Below are positions 1-5,262 of a stretch of 11,205 nt of DNA, one piece after another. The position numbers were made by a program, and so were the translations under genes. Each line of letters begins with the position of its first letter. Position 1 is the first letter of the stretch. This DNA comes from Chlamydiota bacterium (lineage in GTDB: Bacteria; Chlamydiota; Chlamydiia; Chlamydiales; Rhabdochlamydiaceae), in NCBI GenBank assembly GCA_011065235.1, contig JAAKFB010000043.1:1-11205 (forward strand), in the 5' to 3' direction. The notes beneath the pieces are model-generated. The model saw only the letters and a list, made by a program, of their open reading frames with translations. It was not told where the DNA came from and made no database searches.

Positions 1-84
1 AGTGAGTTCAAAGGGGAGTCTATTGACCTGGCTAACATGGTAGCAGATAGGTATCGCTCATTAGCTCTAGGTCCTTCTGGTTAG
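1..84 (+). CDS. Possible 3' end of an unidentified gene, cut by the window edge
   Basis: Frame 1 is open from the first base for 27 codons and ends at TAG (82-84). The last residues read roughly DLANMVADRYRSLALGPSG, a mixed composition that looks like ordinary protein. The other two plus frames close sooner, and the minus strand has only tiny ORFs here. I do not recognise the protein. It would be convergent with the F-box gene. A short run open to an edge can occur by chance, so confidence is low; sequence to the left of the window would settle it. Confidence 0.35.
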   Translation, partial: SEFKGESIDLANMVADRYRSLALGPSG

Positions 85-110
85 CTCTCAAATAGCTATG
101 CCATGACTTT

Positions 111-1856
111 TTAAGGACGTACAGTTAATTGGCCGATTTCACTTGGGATTGTTTTGATTAGGTTGTCAGAGAAGAGCAGGCACTTTAACTGAGTTAATTG
201 GCCGATTTCACTTGGAATTCTTTCGATGAAGTTGGATTGGAGGTAAAGGTCCGTTAACCGAGTTAATAGAAAGATTTCTCTTGGAATTTCTGTGATTGTA
301 CTGTTACGTAAGTTAAGGCTTGTAATCTCATTAATCAATTGGATTTTATTTGTTTCAAACCAAGTACTGAATTCTTCTGCTAGTTTGATTATTTCAGCAG
401 ATGTTTTCGCGCCATTGAGACGTTCTAAAGTATCTTTGTCTGTAATTTGGTCGGCTAATTTACAAAAAATGATAAATTTGCTCCAAGAATTGACAAATTG
501 ATTAATAAAAGCGACTTTTTCGATTGTTAAATCTTTGCTCACAATAGCTTCAATATCCATTGGAGCATATTTATGCTGTTGAAGTGCATTAACTTTTATC
601 CTTAGATCTTCAATGTAGTCTTCGACTTGTTTCCGAAAAGGGGGTAGCAACTTAGGAGAAAGAAATATTTTAGCAGTACCAACCTTGATGATAGCGATTG
701 GATTACCAGCGAAATATGACTGACAGCCGTTCTGCATTGAGGGGAGAAAGCTTGGAATTTCTTTGATTTGATTGTAGCTGAAGTCAAGTTTACATAATTC
801 CCCCAATTCGCCGATTTTACTCGGAATTTCTTTGATTTGGTTGTAGCTGAAGTCAAGTTCAAATAACTCCCCCAATTCGCCGATTTCACTCGGAATTTCT
901 GCGATTTTGTTGTTGTTGAAGTAAAGAAACTCTAACTGATCTAATTTACCGATCGTACTTGGAATTTCTGCGATTAGGTTGTCGCCGAGGTTAAGAAACG
1001 TTAAGTCAATTAATTTGCCGATTTCACTTGGAATTTCTGCGATTTGGTTGTCGTCGAGCTCAAGCCTAAATAACCCAGTTAATTGGTCGATTTCACTTGG
1101 GATTGTTTTGATTAGGTTGTCGGAGAAGAGCAGGCACTGTAACTGAGTTAATTGGCCGATTTCACTTGGAATTCTTTCGATGAAGTTGGATTGGAGGTAC
1201 AGGTGCGTTAACCGAGTTAATAGAAAGATTTCTCTTGGAATTTCTGTGATTATACTGTTAGGTAAGTCAAGGTCTGTAATTTCATTAATCAATTGGATTT
1301 TATTTGTTTCAAACCAAGTACTGAATTCTTCTGCTAGTTTGATTATTTCAGCAGATGTTTTCTCAGCACAGAGACGTTCTAAAGTATCCTCGTCTCTAAT
1401 TTGGTCGGCTAATTCACAAAAAAGGATAAATTGGCTCCAAGAATTGACAAATTTGTTAAGAAAAACGCCTTGTTCGATTGTTAATTTTTTACTCAAAATA
1501 GCTTCAATATCCGTTGGAGCATATTTATGCTGTTGAAGTTCATTAACTTTTATCCTTAGATCTTCAATGTGGTTTTTGACTCGTATCTGAGCGGATAGAG
1601 TCTCAATTTCGGTTGGGCAACCAATTTTTTTTGCGATTTGTTTCCAAACTGAATTGAAATTGCTTAACTCGTGGAACTTCTTGTTAGTAAAACTAGTATT
1701 AATTAATTCGGGGATGTCAAGCTCGCTTAGAACTTTAGCTGCGATTTCTGCAGGAAGTGCATCTAAATCGAAAGATTCTGTTTTTACAGCTTTGTTCGGA
1801 GTTAATTCAGGCGATTCATATTTTCGTTTACAAGAAGTTGCTGTTGGGGATGTCAT
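111..1856 (-). CDS. F-box and leucine-rich-repeat protein with an internal tandem duplication; candidate host-directed effector
   Basis: The 581-aa product has a short Ser/Thr-rich and basic head (KRK at 10-12, further Lys at 22 and 25). An F-box follows at about 31-79, with LPAEIAAKVLSEL, a TSFTNKKFHEL core and a closing VWKQI. Next is a helical segment (about 95-190) that I cannot name. Eight 23-residue LRRs (about 191-376) carry the recurring LxxNxIxEIPSEIGxL pattern. Residues about 412-578 then repeat residues 94-260 at a constant 318-residue offset: the helical segment plus nearly three LRRs. The protein ends abruptly at LTVRP. In eukaryotes an F-box binds Skp1 and brings substrates, often held by LRRs, to an SCF ubiquitin ligase; bacterial versions in amoeba symbionts and Legionella act on host cells. 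Secretion here is inferred, since there is no Sec signal. GC is clearly lower (about 35% in sampled lines) than the genes to the right, suggesting acquisition. The ATG start has an AAGG 7 bases upstream and a good promoter. Confidence 0.85.
   Translation of the reverse strand: MTSPTATSCKRKYESPELTPNKAVKTESFDLDALPAEIAAKVLSELDIPELINTSFTNKKFHELSNFNSVWKQIAKKIGCPTEIETLSAQIRVKNHIEDLRIKVNELQQHKYAPTDIEAILSKKLTIEQGVFLNKFVNSWSQFILFCELADQIRDEDTLERLCAEKTSAEIIKLAEEFSTWFETNKIQLINEITDLDLPNSIITEIPREIFLLTRLTHLYLQSNFIERIPSEIGQLTQLQCLLFSDNLIKTIPSEIDQLTGLFRLELDDNQIAEIPSEIGKLIDLTFLNLGDNLIAEIPSTIGKLDQLEFLYFNNNKIAEIPSEIGELGELFELDFSYNQIKEIPSKIGELGELCKLDFSYNQIKEIPSFLPSMQNGCQSYFAGNPIAIIKVGTAKIFLSPKLLPPFRKQVEDYIEDLRIKVNALQQHKYAPMDIEAIVSKDLTIEKVAFINQFVNSWSKFIIFCKLADQITDKDTLERLNGAKTSAEIIKLAEEFSTWFETNKIQLINEITSLNLRNSTITEIPREIFLLTRLTDLYLQSNFIERIPSEIGQLTQLKCLLFSDNLIKTIPSEIGQLTVRP
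122..635. repeat. Copy A of a ~0.5 kb direct repeat inside the F-box/LRR gene
   Basis: This stretch matches 1076-1589 at a fixed offset of 954 bases (318 codons) with no indels in the aligned part. Identity by eye is roughly 90%, fading at the high-coordinate end (about 617-635). It encodes residues ~408-578, the second protein copy. Similarity stops sharply at base 122: copy B continues into more LRRs, while copy A runs into unrelated sequence and a stop at 111-113. Confidence 0.85.
760..1075. repeat. Tandem 69-bp LRR-encoding units
   Basis: The DNA repeats with a 69-base (23-codon) period. The two units between about 770 and 905 are nearly identical, each with the same CCCCCAATTCGCCGATTT core and a GTTGTAGCTGAAGTCAAGTT block. 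Neighbouring units are more diverged. These are LRRs 4-8 of the F-box protein. Such near-identical units allow slippage and change of repeat number. Confidence 0.75.
1076..1589. repeat. Copy B of the ~0.5 kb direct repeat inside the F-box/LRR gene
   Basis: This is the partner of 122-635. It encodes residues ~90-260: the unnamed helical segment and the first LRRs after the F-box. Several differences between the copies change amino acids (for example IRDEDTLERLCAEK against ITDKDTLERLNGAK). The duplication is therefore not brand new, and both copies have drifted while staying open. Confidence 0.85.
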
Positions 1857-1860
1857 TTTT

Positions 1861-1877
1861 TAACCTTATATAGGTTA
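1861..1877. promoter_or_regulatory. Short inverted repeat over the leader of the F-box/LRR gene
   Basis: TAACCT and AGGTTA form 6-bp arms around a 5-base centre (TATAT). The element sits between the predicted transcription start and the ATG and includes the AAGG that probably serves as the ribosome binding site. It could be a small leader hairpin or a repressor site. Short AT-rich palindromes also arise by chance. Confidence 0.3.
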
Positions 1878-1888
1878 GTAAAAAACAT

Positions 1889-1917
1889 ATATTATCATAA
1901 AAATTGTTAAATGTCAA
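1889..1917 (-). promoter_or_regulatory. Sigma-66/sigma-70-type promoter for the F-box/LRR gene
   Basis: On the minus strand a perfect -35 box TTGACA (1912-1917) is followed by a 17-base spacer and TAATAT (1889-1894, 4 of 6 to consensus). An overlapping GATAAT with a 15-base spacer is an alternative -10. The spacer is very AT-rich. The site lies in the 90-base gap between the PP2C stop and the F-box ATG, so the effector candidate can be transcribed independently of the operon upstream. It is the clearest promoter in the window. Confidence 0.65.
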
Positions 1918-1946
1918 CATGTTAGTAATAATAATTTGAAAAAAGA

Positions 1947-2669
1947 CTAAGTGATTTTAAAGAGGAGGAGGGTGATATTATCGCCTCCACCCCTTTTTTT
2001 GGCAGCGAGAATCAGGGATTCTGATGCCTCTTCAATGGTGAGGGAGTCCTCTATAATATCGAGGATCTGCGTATTGTTTAAGGGATCTGTAAGTCCGTCA
2101 GAACAAAGGAAATAGAGATCGCCAGATTCAATAGAGGTAGTTTGGATCTGTGGAGTGACGGTTTTGGAGGTCCCTATGGCGCGCGTGATGACGTTTTTAG
2201 GGAAGGCGGCGGCGTCAGATTCGTCAAGTTCTCCCTTAGCTATCAATTCAGCTTTAAGAGAGTGATCTTCTGTGAGCTGGGTGAGGCGTCCCTTGCGGAA
2301 GCGGTAGATCCGGCTGTCGCCTACATGGGCATAGATAAGGGATGTTTGGGCGATGAGGGCGAGGCAGAGGGTGGTCCCCATCCCTTTGAGTTTTTTCTCT
2401 TTGGTTGCAAGGTTGAAGACGTGGGCATTGGCTTTTTTGATCCCCTCGTTGAGAATTTTTGCCCACGCTGCGGGTGTGTGCGGTGTCTCATCTTTGACGA
2501 GGCGACAGAGTTCGAAGACGGTCTCGTTTGCGGCAACTTCTCCTGCATTATGTCCCCCCATTCCGTCTGCGAGGATGAAGCAGTTTTCTTTGGGTAATTG
2601 CGCAAAGGCGTCTTCGTTATTGAGACGAGAAAGACCGATGTCAGAGACTCCGTAGGACTCAATTTTCAT
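1947..2669 (-). CDS. PP2C-family (PPM) serine/threonine protein phosphatase
   Basis: This 240-aa protein is a complete minimal bacterial PP2C, a cytosolic Mn/Mg-dependent enzyme that removes phosphate from Ser/Thr and usually opposes Hanks-type kinases. The motifs occur in order: SDIGLSRLNNED (9-20), the metal-binding DGMGGH (35-40), GMGTTL (97-101), HVGDSR (115-120), CSDGLTD (189-195, metal Asp191) and GGGDNIT (227-233, metal Asp230). All expected metal ligands are visible. There is no transmembrane segment or extra domain. The ATG overlaps the end of the serpin gene by 11 bases, which implies translational coupling at the end of the glgX operon. Chlamydiae carry Pkn kinases, so this is a plausible partner phosphatase (compare CT259/Cpp1), though no kinase gene is present here. 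GC is clearly higher than in the neighbouring F-box gene. Confidence 0.95.
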   Translation of the reverse strand: MKIESYGVSDIGLSRLNNEDAFAQLPKENCFILADGMGGHNAGEVAANETVFELCRLVKDETPHTPAAWAKILNEGIKKANAHVFNLATKEKKLKGMGTTLCLALIAQTSLIYAHVGDSRIYRFRKGRLTQLTEDHSLKAELIAKGELDESDAAAFPKNVITRAIGTSKTVTPQIQTTSIESGDLYFLCSDGLTDPLNNTQILDIIEDSLTIEEASESLILAAKKRGGGDNITLLLFKIT

Positions 2670-3858
2670 CGCAAGTACCCGTCGTGGGGTTGATCACGCG
2701 TCCCATGAAAAGGATGGCACGTGAATGGTAATCGACAATGAAGAAGAGAAAGGGGTGATCGGCGACAAAAAGCTTAGGTGTCTCGCCAGTTGGGGGTTTT
2801 GCAATGAGACCGAGATGGCTGGTGCTTGCAGAGGCTGCTGTGACACCATTTTCGTGAAAGGAAAAAAAGGTCTCGTGCAAGACCTGGTTGAGGAAGAGGT
2901 CTTTCATTCCGTCTATCTTTGAGAAATCGGCTTGGTAGGTGAAAGCGTCCTGCATGCCGATCGTTTTCAGGGCGTAATTCATTAGAAGGCGTTTTGAGAT
3001 GCAGAATTTGGGAATTTGCAGATCGATGAGTGTGGGCTTGGTGCTGCCGATCCAGTCGTTGAGCTTGCGCGCATCGAGTCCATTTTCGAGTTCGTCGATT
3101 TTGCCGATTTTCGGAAGGAGAATCACACACTCGAGAAAGGGTTGGTCGGTTTCTTCGCGGATGAAGGGGAGCGCGAGGCATTGAATGTCATCGTTTTCAA
3201 AGTAGGGGAAGTGATGAACCTGCATGAGCATGGGAGTTTGTACGGGAGGGCCAAATGCGGGTTGAAAGTTTCCGGAAGAGGTGTTTTTTGGATCAAAGGG
3301 ATGCACCCAGTCGCCTTGAAAGTAGACGGCATTGGCAAGAATTAGGCGGGTGGATTGATCGATGTCATTTTCTTCGACGAGCTGTGTGATGTAACCTTGG
3401 GTCTTTTGTGAAACCCAATTGTTGATGGTCTCCAAAGCACTATCGGGAACTGCGTAATCGACTGACTGGAGTTTGGCATCGAATGTTTTGGTGGCAATCT
3501 CTTCGAAGGCTTTGAGGAAATGGGTTCCCTTATGGGGAAAAAGACCGTTGGCGATATAGAGCTGATAGCCCTGGCGCGTTTTATGGGTCAGTCCTGTCAG
3601 GTGTTTGTGAAACGCTTGGAGAAAGGACTCTTTTGCAGTGGAGAGATGGAGGACATCTTTGATCTGTTTTGCCGTGTCGCCTTGTGCTCCGTAATAGAGA
3701 AGGGCTATGTTGGAAAAAAGGCTGTAGGGTGAAAAGGCGAGGTTGTTATTGCGGTCTTCGATTTCTTTAAAGACGCTAAGAGCAAATGCATTGTTGTCTT
3801 CTCCCACAGATCCGGCGAAGCATTGAAGGGAGATTAGGAGTAATAATAAAAGTCTCAT
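2659..3858 (-). CDS. Secreted serpin (serine or cysteine protease inhibitor)
   Basis: This 399-aa protein spans a full serpin fold. A signal peptide (hydrophobic run at 3-9, likely cleavage near CFA at 13-15) suggests Sec export. Diagnostic blocks are NNLAFSPYSLFSNIALLYYG (38-57), ILANAVYFQGDW (173-184), and the C-terminal VADHPFLFFIVD and ILFMGRVINP (365-391). The reactive-loop hinge reads ENGVTAASAS (336-345): Gly at P15 and small residues at P12-P9 suit an inhibitory serpin. The scissile bond is uncertain. Canonical spacing points to Ile352, but the loop is about six residues longer than in alpha-1-antitrypsin and contains a Pro-rich stretch (AKPPTGETPK). The ATG overlaps the CPBP stop (ATGA) and has an AGAGG just upstream. 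The target could be host, phagosomal or self proteases; the sequence does not say. Confidence 0.93.
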   Translation of the reverse strand: MRLLLLLLISLQCFAGSVGEDNNAFALSVFKEIEDRNNNLAFSPYSLFSNIALLYYGAQGDTAKQIKDVLHLSTAKESFLQAFHKHLTGLTHKTRQGYQLYIANGLFPHKGTHFLKAFEEIATKTFDAKLQSVDYAVPDSALETINNWVSQKTQGYITQLVEENDIDQSTRLILANAVYFQGDWVHPFDPKNTSSGNFQPAFGPPVQTPMLMQVHHFPYFENDDIQCLALPFIREETDQPFLECVILLPKIGKIDELENGLDARKLNDWIGSTKPTLIDLQIPKFCISKRLLMNYALKTIGMQDAFTYQADFSKIDGMKDLFLNQVLHETFFSFHENGVTAASASTSHLGLIAKPPTGETPKLFVADHPFLFFIVDYHSRAILFMGRVINPTTGTCDEN

Positions 3859-4712
3859 AGTACCTCTGGTAGAATGACGATGCGCAGTGCACTAACGGCG
3901 TTAAATGCCATATGCAAGCCGATCGGTGCCCAAAGTGAGCCTTGCCGTTCGTAGAGGAATCCCAAAAAACCACCAAGAAGAAAAAGGGAGACGACAAGGG
4001 AAATATTTCCAAGTCCTTGGCCTGTGGAAATATGAAAAAGTGAGAAGAGAAGAGCTGAGATAATGATTGCTGCGTGAGGTCCTAATCGTTTTTTGCAGTA
4101 GGTTTGCAAGACACCTCTGAATAAGAACTCTTCGATGAAAGGGGCTAGAACGAGAATGGAAAGAAGGGCAAAGACCAAGGAAAGAGGAGCATTTTTTGCT
4201 GCTTTGACAAATTTGACAGCTGCTTGTTCATAGTCATTAAGTTGAAAAAAGATCCTTAGAATTTTATCGAGGATGTCGCTGATGATGGTCACGACGGGAA
4301 AGATTAAAAACCATGAAACGACGCCTAAGCCTAAATCAAATTCTGTGGGATAGGTAGGTGTGCGGTCTTTGTCTTTCCAGATTTTTTTATAGGCGAGAGG
4401 GTCTTGTTGGCGCATGAAGAGCTGCAAGAGGACGAAAATGGTAATCATTACGGTGCATTGAATACCGGTGATGAGGACGATGTTGAAATGAGAAAATTCA
4501 ATGTCCATCCGTTTCAGGTAGACGAAGAGAAATTTTACGAAAAGCGGTGCGATGAAAAGCGCGAGAATTAAATAGAGGCCGAAACTCGCCAATAATTGGA
4601 TCGTGGTCACATGAGGAATTGCTTTTTTTGAGAGCTTGGGGAATTGATAAAACCCTTTGCGATAGGCGAGCCAATTCACAGCGATTGCCCAAATACTAAT
4701 AAAAAGTAGCAT
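3855..4712 (-). CDS. CPBP-family (CAAX protease/bacteriocin-processing type) intramembrane metalloprotease
   Basis: This 285-aa polytopic membrane protein has hydrophobic segments at about 2-16, 38-65, 78-99, 130-148, 176-192, 214-229, 238-256 and 264-282. The family motifs are intact: EEFLFRG (194-200, catalytic Glu pair and Arg), FSLFHIS (223-229, His227) and HMAFN (267-271, His267 and Asn271). The family includes Rce1-like proteases that cut within membranes, but many bacterial members have no known substrate. The gene starts 7 bases after the lipoprotein stop with an AGAGGA ribosome binding site, and overlaps the serpin start by 4 bases. Its close coupling to an exported protease inhibitor is the most striking context. 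No prenylated substrate is visible nearby. Confidence 0.9.
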   Translation of the reverse strand: MLLFISIWAIAVNWLAYRKGFYQFPKLSKKAIPHVTTIQLLASFGLYLILALFIAPLFVKFLFVYLKRMDIEFSHFNIVLITGIQCTVMITIFVLLQLFMRQQDPLAYKKIWKDKDRTPTYPTEFDLGLGVVSWFLIFPVVTIISDILDKILRIFFQLNDYEQAAVKFVKAAKNAPLSLVFALLSILVLAPFIEEFLFRGVLQTYCKKRLGPHAAIIISALLFSLFHISTGQGLGNISLVVSLFLLGGFLGFLYERQGSLWAPIGLHMAFNAVSALRIVILPEVL

Positions 4713-4718
4713 CGACCA

Positions 4719-5240
4719 TTATCCTCTATTTGTAAGCAAAATATAGTCTTCAATTCGTGAGGCTATCTCACGCGATAACTTGGCATGGGCAAGTCCCATT
4801 GGGCTGATCCGAAACGACTCGTCATTCCAACTAGTGAGGGGTTTTTCAAAGGGGGTATTTAAGGAGAGTTCTTCTTGAAGAACCACATGAGGTTTTTCGG
4901 TGCGGGTATCGAGGATTTTGAGAAGGACGCTAATGGCAAGTTCATTTGGATCTTGGGAGATTTCTTGATGGCGGACAAGTTGCATGGTCACAAGAAATTG
5001 CCTGCCTTGCGCTTTTGATTGGGCGAGGTGAAGGCGATTTTTGTGTTGGAGCCTTTCGAAGACGGCTTTTGTAAAAGCTTCTGCAGCATGGGAAGAGAGG
5101 GGAGTTTTCGCAAGGTCTTCCATCACAGATATAGCCACGAGGGGTTTTCGATTCATATCGATTACGGATAGTGTGGAGGAAGTATTTTTCCCAGAAGAAG
5201 CGCACGCAGCGCATAAAATCAAAACGAATAAATGACGCAT
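4719..5240 (-). CDS. Small exported putative lipoprotein, function unknown
   Basis: The 173-aa product begins with a short hydrophobic leader (MRHLFVLILCAACASS). Cys13 sits in a lipobox-like CAAC, although -3 is Cys rather than Leu, so lipidation is likely but not certain. The mature part begins with an Asn/Ser/Thr-rich linker, then mixed alpha/beta sequence (PLVAISVMEDL; AEAFTKAVFERL; RQFLVTMQLV; ISVLLKILDTRT), ending with a helix (AHAKLSREIASRIEDYILL). The order of strand, helix and a strand pair is reminiscent of small LpoB/LptE/CsgG-like periplasmic lipoproteins, but that is only an impression of fold. It lies 22 bases after glgX and 6 bases before the CPBP gene, clearly within the operon. 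AGGA is unusually close to the ATG (2 bases). I cannot assign a function. Confidence 0.75.
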   Translation of the reverse strand: MRHLFVLILCAACASSGKNTSSTLSVIDMNRKPLVAISVMEDLAKTPLSSHAAEAFTKAVFERLQHKNRLHLAQSKAQGRQFLVTMQLVRHQEISQDPNELAISVLLKILDTRTEKPHVVLQEELSLNTPFEKPLTSWNDESFRISPMGLAHAKLSREIASRIEDYILLTNRG

Positions 5241-5262
5241 CTTCCTAAGGGTAACAAATAGG

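Noticed and set aside
82..112. Intrinsic terminator between the left-edge frame and the F-box gene
   Set aside because: A 5-bp stem (TAGCT/AGCTA) is followed nine bases later by only five Ts; too weak and too widely spaced to call.
760..1075. Evenly spaced repeats as a CRISPR array or satellite
   Set aside because: The 69-base period is 23 codons in frame and translates to LRRs with the LxxNxIxEIPSEIG pattern.
2142..2597. 151-codon plus-strand open frame opposite the PP2C gene
   Set aside because: It is a shadow of the PP2C coding strand. The opposite frame has all PP2C motifs in order, whereas this one has no recognisable domain.
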